The notes under the pieces were generated by a model. That model was given only the letters and a program-made list of their open reading frames with translations. It was not told the origin of the DNA and made no database searches. A program made the translations under genes and the position numbers. This document shows, in pieces, positions 8,036-15,695 of a stretch of DNA of 64,000 nt. This stretch comes from Streptomyces sp. DH5 (GTDB lineage Bacteria > Actinomycetota > Actinomycetes > Streptomycetales > Streptomycetaceae): assembly GCF_020873915.1 (NCBI RefSeq), contig NZ_JAHWGP010000007.1:186001-250000 (forward strand), read 5' to 3'. The first letter of the stretch is position 1. Each line of letters begins with the position of its first letter.

Positions 8036-10102
8036 TCAGGCGTTGTGCCGCACGCTCCGCAGGACGAAGAAGCCGAAGATCACCAGCACTCCGCCGAGCG
8101 CGGCCGGCCAGAGCTGTGCTCCGGTCTCGGCCAGGCTGCCGCCCTGGGCCTGCGCCCCGGTCCGGTCCTCGGCCCCGAGCTCCGGGAGGCTGCCGGGCAC
8201 TTCGGCGGCCTCGGCGGCCTGGCCGCCGTCGTTCCCACCGCCCTTGCCACCCGTGTCGCCCTTGTCGCCGCCCTGGTCCCCGGTGCCGGTGCCCGCTGCC
8301 GGGGCCGAGGCCTTGACATCGGGCTGCTCGGCGGCGTCGCCGCCCGCGGGCTGCTCGGTGGCCGGGTTGTCGGCCGGGGCCGCGGACGGCTGCTGCCGGC
8401 CGCCGTCGCCCTGATCGCCGTCGTCGCCGGGCTTGTCCCCGCCGCCGGGCTTGTCCCCGCCGCCGTCGCCCTGGTCGCCGTCGCCGCCCCGGCCCGGGTC
8501 GTCGGGTGTGGCCGTGGGCTCCGGCTGCTGGGGCTCCTCGCCCTGATCGCCGCCGGCGTCACCGCCACCGCCGCCGTCACCGCTGTCGCCACCGCCGTCA
8601 CCGGCGCCCGCACCGCAGGTGCGACCCTCGTTGATGCACTGGACCATCTCGTTCATCAGGTCCTCGTCGAAGACGTTGATGAAGTCGCCGTGGTCCGTGA
8701 TCGGCTTGTGCAGCTGCTCCGGGAAGGAGTCCACGGCGAACAGCGGGGTGGTCTTCCCGCCGTCGTTCAGGCTCGGCGCGTCGACGTCGTAGACGATGCG
8801 CTGGACCAGCTGCGGCACGGGTTTGAAGCCGGACGGGCAGTTGCCCCGGGCGTCCACGAACGCCATGTGCGTACGGTGGTTGGCGCTGTCGGTGTTGCGG
8901 CCGTCCCAGCAGCTCTGGAAGTCGAAGGTGCGCACCACGTCGCTGCCCTGCGGGCACAGCGGGTACTTGTCCGTCAGCTGCCGGTCCTCGAAGCCGGTGC
9001 AGCTCCAGGACGCGTTGGCGTTGCCGGGGCCGTTGACGAACGACTTGGCGTCACCGGTGATGATGCGCAGCAGCCGCGGCATGGCGGTGACCTCGCCCTG
9101 CGGGTTGCCGACGAAGGTCAGGGTGACCTCCTTGGGCGTGACGATCTCACCCACGTTGCCCTCGATGCCGCCGCCCGGCGAGTTGGCGTCCTGCTCCTGG
9201 ACACCGTTCTGCAGGCGCAGCACCGGCCAGTAGTACGACGACCTGTCGCCCTGGTCCACGCAGCTCGTGTCCGCCTCGGCCAGGTCCTCGTCGCTGGAGA
9301 AGGCGTTGGTGACCTGGTTGCCGATGTAGTCGTGGAAGTGGTGGGCGCCGTTGCTGACCCCCGGAGCGGCGATCACGTTGTCCGAGTTGAACACGCCGTT
9401 CTCGTTGACGCCGCACTCGCTGGTGAAGGTGCCCCGTGAGGCGTTGCCCGTCTGCTGCGGCCGGGAGACGTCGGGCTGGACGCTGGTGATGTCGGCGTAG
9501 TCGCCGGCGACGGGCCCGTTGCCCGCCTGACCGCCGTTCCCACCCTGGTCCTGACCGCCGTTCCCACCCTGGTCTTGACCGCCCTGGTCCTGACCGCCGC
9601 CCCCGTCGCCTGCCTGATCGCCCTGCCCGGCGTCCGGCTGCGCGGGGGCGTTGCCGGACTCGCGCACGGCACAGGCCGCGAGTCCCTCGAGCCCTTCGGG
9701 CCGGTCACCCACCCGGTCGATCGCGGTGGCGATACGGGCGAGGGCCGCGGAACGCTTCTCCTTCAGCGGTCCCGCGATCGCGTTGTCGGCGAAGCCCGGA
9801 TCCTGTAGGAGAGCTTCGGCGGACTCCCCGAGCCGCTTGTAGGCGTCGGCGATCTGCGCGTCGAGGGCGGCGAGCTCCTTGTCCACCTCCGGCCGCGCCT
9901 GTTCGGGAACCGAGGTCAGCCGGGTGGTCACGTCCGGGCAGTCGATCGTGGCGCCCGAGAGGACCCGCGCGTCCCCGGTGCCGCCTTCTTCCGTCGCTGA
10001 TGCGTAGACGTTGGCCGCCATCATCCCGCCTCCGCCCAGGATCAGGGCGAATGCGGCGAGCGTCGCGCGCTGTTTGGGACGTCTGCGTGTGTTGCGTGCC
10101 AA
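8036..10102 (-). CDS. secreted DUF1996 protein with LAETG cell-wall sorting signal
   Basis: 688 residues. TTG 10102 is taken as start because AGGAG precedes it at 7 bases and the frame then opens with a basic stretch ([14 protein letters not shown]) and a hydrophobic signal segment. A helical region with paired charged residues (about 45-150) is followed by a Gly/Gln/Asp low-complexity linker, the DUF1996 domain (about 230-490, with [26 protein letters not shown]), and a long Gly/Asp/Pro-rich stalk. The end has a sortase signal: LAETG at 657-661, a hydrophobic helix, then RSVRHNA. LAxTG is the class E sortase motif used in Streptomyces. The protein is predicted to be displayed on the wall. 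It lies next to the LPMO gene; DUF1996 function is unknown, possibly carbohydrate-related. Confidence 0.87.
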   Translation of the reverse strand: MARNTRRRPKQRATLAAFALILGGGGMMAANVYASATEEGGTGDARVLSGATIDCPDVTTRLTSVPEQARPEVDKELAALDAQIADAYKRLGESAEALLQDPGFADNAIAGPLKEKRSAALARIATAIDRVGDRPEGLEGLAACAVRESGNAPAQPDAGQGDQAGDGGGGQDQGGQDQGGNGGQDQGGNGGQAGNGPVAGDYADITSVQPDVSRPQQTGNASRGTFTSECGVNENGVFNSDNVIAAPGVSNGAHHFHDYIGNQVTNAFSSDEDLAEADTSCVDQGDRSSYYWPVLRLQNGVQEQDANSPGGGIEGNVGEIVTPKEVTLTFVGNPQGEVTAMPRLLRIITGDAKSFVNGPGNANASWSCTGFEDRQLTDKYPLCPQGSDVVRTFDFQSCWDGRNTDSANHRTHMAFVDARGNCPSGFKPVPQLVQRIVYDVDAPSLNDGGKTTPLFAVDSFPEQLHKPITDHGDFINVFDEDLMNEMVQCINEGRTCGAGAGDGGGDSGDGGGGGDAGGDQGEEPQQPEPTATPDDPGRGGDGDQGDGGGDKPGGGDKPGDDGDQGDGGRQQPSAAPADNPATEQPAGGDAAEQPDVKASAPAAGTGTGDQGGDKGDTGGKGGGNDGGQAAEAAEVPGSLPELGAEDRTGAQAQGGSLAETGAQLWPAALGGVLVIFGFFVLRSVRHNA

Positions 10103-10229
10103 GGCAGTACTCCTACGCTGTGTTGCGGGGGGTCGGCATGGGATTCCCACGCCCCATACGCAGACGGGCCGTCCGGTGTTCAACGGCCCCACGTCTTCTT
10201 CCCCGGATCAGGGAACGCGGCCCCCGGCA

Positions 10230-10277
10230 CCCTCGAAGTCCCCTCCGAAGTCGGCGCCTCCGGAGGGGACTCGAGGG
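10230..10277 (-). terminator. hairpin after the LPMO gene
   Basis: An inverted repeat of CCCTCGA(A)GTCCCCTCCG with its complement, 17-bp arms and one bulged base, lies about 24 bases after the LPMO stop codon on the minus strand and upstream of the DUF1996 start. It probably separates the two transcripts. Confidence 0.65.
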
Positions 10278-10300
10278 CTCGGCAGCGAAGTGAGCGCGGC

Positions 10301-10975
10301 TCAGCCGAAGTTCACGTCGCTGCACAGGAAGTACGTCTGGTCCATGTGCGAGGCCTGCCAGATCGTGTAGACGAGGTGGCGGCCGCTGAGCCCGGACGTG
10401 CTCACCGGGATCGAGTAGTTCTGGCTGGGCGCGTACGAGCCCGTACTGGCCACCAGTTGCAGGTCGTTCCAGCCCAGCGGCTGGGTCGCGGGGTCGAAGC
10501 CCTGCCGGCTGACGTAGACACGGAAGTAGTCCGCGCCGTGGCCGGCCTGGTCGTACAGCCGGACCGTGAAGTCGTCGTCCACGTCCGTCGTCTTCCAGGC
10601 GCCCACCGTGTCCAGGGAGTTGTACCGTCCGCCCTCGGTGCGTCCGCCGCTGCACAGCTGGCCGTCGGGGATCACGGCCTGGAAGTTGCCGCCGGAGCCG
10701 TTGCGGTAGAGACCGTTCCAGTTCCACATGGCGTTGGGGTTGTCCTGCCACGCCTGCCAGCACATGGGGTCCTGCTGGGCCATCGCGGGGTTCTGGAAGT
10801 CGCTCCCCCAGCGCTGCCAGCAGCCGTAGTTGCGGGACGCGGGGTCGACCACGGAACCGTGGGCGACGGCGGTGCCGCTCCAGGGGATCAGCGAGAGCAG
10901 CGCGGCGACCACGACGGTCAGGACGAGCGAGAGGCGGGAGCGGACCGATAAAACGTCATGCGCATGCCAAATCAT
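10301..10975 (-). CDS. lytic polysaccharide monooxygenase, AA10 family, single domain
   Basis: 224 residues from ATG 10975, after GAAGGA. A signal peptide ends at GTAVA, so His39 becomes the mature N-terminus and, with His146 in DQAGHGADYF, forms the copper histidine brace of AA10 enzymes. Other family marks are GSVVDPASRNYGC after the first His and IWQASHMDQTYFLCSDVNFG at the C-terminus. The family oxidatively cleaves crystalline cellulose or chitin; the overall type resembles the cellulose-active Streptomyces group, but substrate is inference. No CBM or linker is attached. A perfect CebR box 64 bases upstream predicts repression relieved by cello-oligosaccharides. Confidence 0.93.
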   Translation of the reverse strand: MIWHAHDVLSVRSRLSLVLTVVVAALLSLIPWSGTAVAHGSVVDPASRNYGCWQRWGSDFQNPAMAQQDPMCWQAWQDNPNAMWNWNGLYRNGSGGNFQAVIPDGQLCSGGRTEGGRYNSLDTVGAWKTTDVDDDFTVRLYDQAGHGADYFRVYVSRQGFDPATQPLGWNDLQLVASTGSYAPSQNYSIPVSTSGLSGRHLVYTIWQASHMDQTYFLCSDVNFG

Positions 10976-11038
10976 GGGTTCCTTCTTTCCGCTGTGGGGG
11001 CGTGGGAGCACGGGGAGCGCGCCGCCCGGTTCCGTCCA

Positions 11039-11052
11039 TGGGAGCGCTCCCA
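11039..11052. promoter_or_regulatory. CebR operator upstream of the LPMO gene
   Basis: TGGGAGCGCTCCCA is a perfect 14-bp palindrome identical to the known consensus of CebR, the LacI-type cellobiose/cellotriose-responsive repressor of Streptomyces. It ends 64 bases upstream of the LPMO start and lies downstream of the GNAT stop codon, so it should govern the LPMO promoter. Confidence 0.88.
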
Positions 11053-11159
11053 ACGCACAGGCTGCGCCTGTCGGAGCGGAGCGGCAATGCGCGTTCGCGC
11101 CACTTCCCGGCGGACCGTGGCGTGTTCGATGCCCTTCGACACGAGGACGGCCCGGCCGC

Positions 11160-11801
11160 TCAGAGCCGGTCGATGTCCCCCGTCGTGCGTCCGAGGCAGA
11201 CGACCGAATCGTCCAGCGGCGCGTCGACCCTCTCGAAACCCATACGGTCGTAGAAGGCCAGGGCGGGCGCGTTGGCCCGCACCATGACGAGATGGACGGA
11301 CGGCACCCCCGCGTCCCGCAGTGCGGTGAGGAAGGTCCGCATCAACCGCCGGCCGTGACCGCGGCCCTGCCACTCGGGCAGCAGGTCGATGTGGAGATGG
11401 GCCGGCCATGCGGCCAGTTCGGGGACGATCATGCGCTCGGGGTGGTGCAGCAGCCGGGCGATCTCCTCGTCCGGCGTCCGCGGGGGTCCGGACGGCTCGG
11501 GGTGGCGGTCGGTGACCAGGGGGAGCCAGGCGGTGCGGAAGGCGCGGGCGAAGCGGGCCGTGTCGGCGGTGCCGACGATGTAGCCGACCGCACGGCCCGT
11601 CCCGTCGTCCAGCACGAAGGCCAGTTCGGGTTCCAGGTGGACGTAGGGGGCGGCGAACGTGGCGGGGAAGACGGCGGGGTCGCGGTAGTGCGGGCGGCTG
11701 TCCTGACCGATGTGCGCGGTGCGGACGCAGATGTCGTCGAGGGCGGTCCGGTCCTCGCGGCGGTACGGACGGATCCTGGGAGACTCGGTCATGTCGAGCA
11801 T
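11160..11801 (-). CDS. GNAT family N-acetyltransferase (O-GlcNAcase-acetyltransferase-like type)
   Basis: 213 residues from ATG 11801 (ATG 11792, giving MTESPRIR, is equally possible). The C-terminal half holds the acetyl-CoA loop LLPEWQGRGHGRRLM and the strand/helix VRANAPALAFYDRMGFERV, typical of GNAT enzymes. The N-terminal half (YRREDRTALDDICVRTAHIG, then HYRDPAVFPATFAAPYVHLE) resembles the bacterial homologues of the acetyltransferase-like domain of human O-GlcNAcase. The acetyl acceptor is unknown. A perfect CebR box sits immediately upstream of its ribosome-binding site, tying it to cello-oligosaccharide sensing along with the adjacent LPMO gene. Confidence 0.85.
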   Translation of the reverse strand: MLDMTESPRIRPYRREDRTALDDICVRTAHIGQDSRPHYRDPAVFPATFAAPYVHLEPELAFVLDDGTGRAVGYIVGTADTARFARAFRTAWLPLVTDRHPEPSGPPRTPDEEIARLLHHPERMIVPELAAWPAHLHIDLLPEWQGRGHGRRLMRTFLTALRDAGVPSVHLVMVRANAPALAFYDRMGFERVDAPLDDSVVCLGRTTGDIDRL

Positions 11802-11811
11802 CCTGCCTTCT

Positions 11812-11825
11812 TGGGAGCGCTCCCA
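11812..11825. promoter_or_regulatory. CebR operator upstream of the GNAT gene
   Basis: A second perfect TGGGAGCGCTCCCA palindrome, 10 bases upstream of the GNAT start and 74 bases upstream of the divergent BrkB-family gene. Position suggests direct repression of the acetyltransferase gene; control of the divergent gene is possible but less likely. Confidence 0.88.
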
Positions 11826-11899
11826 CAAGCGGGGTCGGCGCCCGGACCGGCCGTCACGGCCGGGGGCGTGACATCGCGGCCGCGGGTTACTCGTCACCC

Positions 11900-13027
11900 A
11901 TGAGGCTGCATATCCCGGGGCGGAACGACAAACAGGCCCCAGACGACGCGACGGACGAGCACCGCGCGGCCAGGGCGCGGCGCGCTGCGCCGGACGAGCC
12001 CCGTCCGGGTGAGCGGACGCAGCGCGCGGAGCCGGAGGAACCGGGGCCGAGCGATCAGGTCGAGCGGGCGGCGCCGGACTCCCTGACCAAACTGCCGAAA
12101 AGGGCGTGGGGCGCGGCGCTCAAGGGCAGTCTGCGCGAGTTCAAGGACGACGAACTCACCGACCGGGCCGCGGCCCTGACGTACTACGGTGTGCTGTCGC
12201 TGTTCCCGGCACTGCTGGCCCTGGTGTCGATCCTGGGCCTCACCGGCAAGTCCACCACGGACAAGGTGGTGGAGAACCTTCAGGAACTCACCGCCCCCGG
12301 CGCGGCCCGCGACATCATGACCCAGGCGGTGGAGCAACTGCAGGGCCGCGCCGGCATCGGCTCCCTCGTGGCGATCGTCAGCCTGGTGCTGGCCATCTGG
12401 TCGGCGTCGGGATACGTGGCGGCGTTCATGCGCTCGTCGAACGCGGTCTACGACATGCCCGAGGGCCGTCCGGTGTGGAAGGTGCTGCCGGTACGGGTCG
12501 GCGTGACGGTCGCGCTGATGCTGATGGCCGTGATCAGCGCGCTGATCGTGGTGTTCACCGGCGGGCTCGCCCGGCAGGCGGGCGACCTGCTCGGGCTGGG
12601 CGACACCGCGCTCACGGTGTGGTCGATCGCCAAGTGGCCGGTGCTGGTGCTGCTGGTCACCATGATGATCGCGCTGTTGTACTGGGCGGCCCCGAACGCC
12701 AAGATCAGGGGCTTCCGGTGGATCACCCCGGGCAGCTTCCTGGCTCTGGTGATCTGGCTGCTCGCCTCCGCCGGGTTCGCCCTCTACGTCGCCAACTTCG
12801 GCTCGTACAACAAGACGTACGGCACGATGGCGGGTGTCATCGTGTTCCTGATCTGGCTGTGGATCTCCAACCTGGCCATCCTGCTGGGGCTGGAGTTCGA
12901 CGCGGAGATCGCCCGGCAGCGGGCCATCGCCGGCGGGCACCCGCCGGAGGCGGAGCCGTACACGCAGCCGCGCGACACGCGTGCCTGGGACGAGCAGGAC
13001 CGGCGTCGCCTGGACGACGACTCCTGA
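11900..13027 (+). CDS. YihY/BrkB family inner-membrane protein
   Basis: 375 residues from ATG 11900. A charged, probably disordered N-terminus of about 65 residues is followed by the BrkB core: FKDDELTDRAAALTYYGVLS at about 83-102, then about six membrane helices, including LVAIVSLVLAIWSASGYVAAF and a final block IVFLIWLWISNLAILLGLEFDAEIAR with the conserved GLEFDAE. The C-terminus is hydrophilic. The family is widespread, once mis-annotated as ribonuclease BN, and its transport or envelope role is unsettled. Divergent from the GNAT gene; followed by a clear terminator. Confidence 0.92.
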   Translation: MRLHIPGRNDKQAPDDATDEHRAARARRAAPDEPRPGERTQRAEPEEPGPSDQVERAAPDSLTKLPKRAWGAALKGSLREFKDDELTDRAAALTYYGVLSLFPALLALVSILGLTGKSTTDKVVENLQELTAPGAARDIMTQAVEQLQGRAGIGSLVAIVSLVLAIWSASGYVAAFMRSSNAVYDMPEGRPVWKVLPVRVGVTVALMLMAVISALIVVFTGGLARQAGDLLGLGDTALTVWSIAKWPVLVLLVTMMIALLYWAAPNAKIRGFRWITPGSFLALVIWLLASAGFALYVANFGSYNKTYGTMAGVIVFLIWLWISNLAILLGLEFDAEIARQRAIAGGHPPEAEPYTQPRDTRAWDEQDRRRLDDDS

Positions 13028-13050
13028 CGGGACCGGCCGGCCTCCCCGAG

Positions 13051-13084
13051 GGCCGCCCCGGCGCCTGTGGCTGCCGGGGCGGCC
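13051..13084 (+). terminator. rho-independent terminator after the BrkB gene
   Basis: GGCCGCCCCGGC (13051-13062), a 10-base loop and GCCGGGGCGGCC (13073-13084) form a perfect 12-bp stem followed by TTCTTC, 23 bases after the stop codon. It can also serve the convergent flavodoxin-like gene. Confidence 0.85.
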
Positions 13085-13088
13085 TTCT

Positions 13089-13541
13089 TCATTCCATCAG
13101 GCCCGCCGCCAGCGTGGCGCCCAGTTCCCAGCAGCGCTCGACGGCGCCCCTGTCGGGCTCACCGGTGACCGTCACGGGCTCCGCAGCGCGGCGCCAGCCC
13201 AGCCCGGTCGTGATCGTCTCGACGCCCCGCAGCGCCCCCGTGACGTCGCTGCCGCCGTGCACGTAGTACCCGAAGGGGCGGCCCCGGGTGGTGTCCAGGC
13301 ACGGGTAGTACACCTGGTCGAGGAAGTGCTTGAGGGCTCCCGACATGTAGCCGAGGTTGGCCGGGGTGCCGAGGAGGTAGCCGTCGGCCTCCAGCACGTC
13401 GGTGGCGGTGGCGGACAGGGCGGCCCGCCGCACCACCCGCACGTCCTCGATCTCCGGGGCGGTGGCCCCGGCCAGGACCGCTTCGAACATCGCCTGGCAG
13501 TGGGGCGAAGGAGTGTGGTGGACGATCAGGAGAGTGGGCAC
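13089..13541 (-). CDS. flavodoxin-like / NAD(P)H-dependent oxidoreductase
   Basis: 150 residues from GTG 13541. The N-terminus PTLLIVHHTPSPHCQAM is an FMN phosphate-binding loop variant, and DGYLLGTPANLGYMSGALKHFLDQVYY is the second flavin-contacting segment of the flavodoxin/NADPH-dependent FMN reductase superfamily. GYYVHGGSDVTGAL supplies the third strand. Predicted to be a cytosolic FMN-dependent electron carrier or reductase; partner unknown. It is divergent from the methyltransferase gene that starts at 13652. Confidence 0.85.
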   Translation of the reverse strand: MPTLLIVHHTPSPHCQAMFEAVLAGATAPEIEDVRVVRRAALSATATDVLEADGYLLGTPANLGYMSGALKHFLDQVYYPCLDTTRGRPFGYYVHGGSDVTGALRGVETITTGLGWRRAAEPVTVTGEPDRGAVERCWELGATLAAGLME

Positions 13542-13651
13542 ATGCCGACCCTGCCGTGCAGGTCGCCGCGCCCGCAAGCCGGGGCCGTTGTGAGCGGGGG
13601 GCCCGGGGTGGCACGATGCCCGGCATCGGTACGCGGAGACGGGGGTGTGTC

Positions 13652-14305
13652 TTGGTCGACGAGGGTCACGAGTCACCGGCGGCGGCGGTGTTCGACGCGC
13701 TGGGCAGCGAGTACGAGAAGGCGTTCGCCTCGTCGGCGGCCCACCGCGCGTCCCTGGGCTGGCTGCTCGACCGGCTGGAGCCCGCCAGCAGGGTGCTGGA
13801 CGTGGGCAGCGGCACGGGCCGTCCCACGGCCGCCGTGCTCGCCGGGGCCGGACACCGGGTGCTGGGCATCGACGTGTCGCCGGTGATGGTGGAGATCGCC
13901 GCCCGGCAGGTTCCCGAGGCCGAGTTCCGCTGCGCGGACGTCCGCCGGACGGCTCTGGAGGACGGCTCCTTCGACGCGGTCTGCGTGTACTTCGCACTGT
14001 TGCAGATGCCCCGGGCGGAACAGGCCGGACTCCTGCGCCGGCTGGCGCGGGTGCTGAAACCGGGTGGCCTGCTGGCACTGGCCACCGTGCCCCTGGACGT
14101 CGAGGGGTTCGACGGGGTGTTCATGGGTCAGCCCGTGCGGGTCACCAGTTTCGCGGCGGAGGACGTCATCGCCCTCGTCCGCGGGGCGGGGCTGACGGTG
14201 GAGTCGCAGGACAGCGTGATGTTCACCCCGACCCACCCGGACGCCCGCCCCGAACCCCACCTCTTCCTGCACTGCCGCCGCGAGCCCGCACCACCCGCCG
14301 ACTGA
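13652..14305 (+). CDS. class I SAM-dependent methyltransferase
   Basis: 217 residues if started at TTG 13652 (GGGGG six to ten bases upstream); ATG 13616 would add 12 residues. The SAM-binding core is intact: RVLDVGSGTGRPTAAVLAGA (motif I), VLGIDVSPVMVEIAAR (motif II with acidic ribose-binding residue), and FDAVCVYFALLQM (post-motif), then LARVLKPGGLLALATVPLDV. It is a Methyltransf_11/25-type enzyme; the acceptor is unknown. No obvious partner is adjacent. Confidence 0.85.
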   Translation: MVDEGHESPAAAVFDALGSEYEKAFASSAAHRASLGWLLDRLEPASRVLDVGSGTGRPTAAVLAGAGHRVLGIDVSPVMVEIAARQVPEAEFRCADVRRTALEDGSFDAVCVYFALLQMPRAEQAGLLRRLARVLKPGGLLALATVPLDVEGFDGVFMGQPVRVTSFAAEDVIALVRGAGLTVESQDSVMFTPTHPDARPEPHLFLHCRREPAPPAD

Positions 14306-14770
14306 CGGCACGGACGTGGGCGGCGCGCCCGCCCCGCCCCGCCCCGCCCACGCCCGCCCCGGCCACCGGCTCGGGTCCGGCGGCCCTCGCGTCGCACGGC
14401 CGGGCCTTCCCGGCACTCACCCGTGTCCGCTGCGGGCACCGGAGTCCAGGTCATCCTGGGGGACCACAGCGGCCGGGTGGCCACGATCCCGCGCGCCCCG
14501 CGCAGACACCCGGGAGCCTCCCCGGGGCCGGCCCGGCCCTCGCGAACGACGCCGGCTCACCGCCGGTCCGGGCCACACCGGACCTCACCCGCGTTCACGG
14601 CTCGGCCCGGCTCGGCGGTGCGCCGGTGTCCGGTCCGGCAGCCGGGCGGGGCTCCACGGCCCGTGGGCGCCGGCGCCCCGGCGGGCGCCGGGGCGCCTGC
14701 GGGCGTCCGGGGACGGACGCGGGCGGGGCGGACACGACCCCGCGGTGGGCGCGGATGTCCCCCCGTGGAG
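14306..14770. other. 465-bp intergenic region without a recognised gene
   Basis: Extremely GC-rich sequence between the methyltransferase gene and the ArsR gene. Open frames exist on both strands but have no start context or recognisable product. A run of CCCGC repeats lies near 14330-14360 and GC-rich inverted repeats near 14665-14705. Nothing functional is assigned. Confidence 0.6.
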
Positions 14771-15121
14771 TCACGGCAGGGGTTTGGCCTCCTTCTGGGC
14801 GGCCTGGAGGTCCGCGAGGAGTTCGGCCTGGCCGGCCAGGACGCCGGAGAGGATGGTGCGGGCCACCCGGAGCAGTTCCGCCACGTGCGGGCTGGTGAGC
14901 GAGTAGTACACGGTCGAGCCCTCCTTGCGGCCGACCACCAGGTTGGCCCGCCGCAGTACCGCGAGCTGCTGGGAGAGGTGGGCCGGCTCGATGCCCACTT
15001 CGGGGAGCATCTCCGCGACCGCGTGCTCACGCTCGCTGAGCAGTTCCAGTACGCGGATGCGGGCGGGGTGACCCAGGGTCTTGAAGAACTCGGCCTTCAG
15101 CTGGTACAGCGGCGTGGTCAT
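14771..15121 (-). CDS. ArsR family winged-helix transcriptional regulator
   Basis: 116 residues from ATG 15121. The ArsR fold is clear: FKTLGHPARIRVLELLSE (dimer/first helices, about 14-31), recognition helix IEPAHLSQQLAVLRRANLV (about 43-61) and wing GRKEGSTVYYSLTSPHV (about 64-80). The protein contains no cysteine, so the classical thiolate metal or sulfide sensing sites are absent; another ligand is implied. It lies 151 bases downstream of the RsbW-like and SulP genes on the same strand, and similar sequence motifs precede both this gene and the SulP gene, suggesting it controls the locus. Confidence 0.9.
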   Translation of the reverse strand: MTTPLYQLKAEFFKTLGHPARIRVLELLSEREHAVAEMLPEVGIEPAHLSQQLAVLRRANLVVGRKEGSTVYYSLTSPHVAELLRVARTILSGVLAGQAELLADLQAAQKEAKPLP

Positions 15122-15221
15122 CGTGCCGTCCCCTTTCCGGCGCGGCAGCACGGCCCGGGCGGCCGGTCCTCGGTCCATCGCCTCGTCTGCTCGTCGACAC
15201 CCGCTGCCTCGACGCTTTCCG

Positions 15222-15233
15222 ACATTAGCAACT
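15222..15233. promoter_or_regulatory. candidate ArsR-site motif upstream of the ArsR gene
   Basis: ACATTAGCAACT lies about 100 bases upstream of the ArsR start. It matches ACATTCGCAACT upstream of the SulP gene (17484-17495) at 11 of 12 positions. Both are unusually AT-rich for this genome. Shared operator is inferred. Confidence 0.4.
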
Positions 15234-15272
15234 TCATACATTCCCGCCGTCCGGCGGCCGGCTCCACCGTTC

Positions 15273-15695
15273 TCACAGCGGCAGCGTGATCCAGATGCTC
15301 TTGCCCCCGCCGTCGGCATCACCCCGGACGACGGCGGTGCCGCCCAGACCGTGGGTCAGTTCCACGACGGTGGCCAGGCCGCTCCGTCCCGCCCCGTGCG
15401 TGCCGAACAGCCGGGGCCGGTGGGGATGTCGGTCGTGCACGGCGAAGACCAGGCAGTCGGGGCTCGCCGCGTAGACCACCGTGGTCTGCGGGGAGGCCGC
15501 GGCCGCGTGCCGGACGCTGTTGGTGACCAGTTCGCTCAGGATGAGCAACGCCGGACCCACCGCGGGGTGCCGGTCGCCGATGCCCCACTCCGCCAGGGTG
15601 CGTTCTGCGGTCTCGCGGGCGAGGCGCACCGCGCGGGGCTCCGTGGGCAGGGTGAGTACATGGCGGTGCGGCAGGGTGCTCAGGGCCGGGGTCAC
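15273..15695 (-). CDS. ATP-binding RsbW-like protein (HATPase_c_2)
   Basis: 140 residues from GTG 15695, overlapping the SulP stop by 4 bases (GTGA), so translation is coupled. The GHKL ATPase motifs are present: LILSELVTNSVRHA (N-box, about 67-80), CLVFAVHDRHPHRP (G1, about 92-105) and a GRSGLATVVELTHGLGG G2 box (about 112-128). The family comprises anti-sigma serine kinases of the SpoIIAB/RsbW type and many Streptomyces orphans. Its coupling to a transporter with a STAS domain is notable, because STAS proteins are the normal phosphorylation targets of such kinases. Confidence 0.9.
   Translation of the reverse strand: MTPALSTLPHRHVLTLPTEPRAVRLARETAERTLAEWGIGDRHPAVGPALLILSELVTNSVRHAAAASPQTTVVYAASPDCLVFAVHDRHPHRPRLFGTHGAGRSGLATVVELTHGLGGTAVVRGDADGGGKSIWITLPL

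Noticed and set aside
14306-14770. Possible small gene in the intergenic gap
   Set aside because: All open frames are Pro/Arg/Ala-biased, have no ribosome-binding site and no family resemblance.
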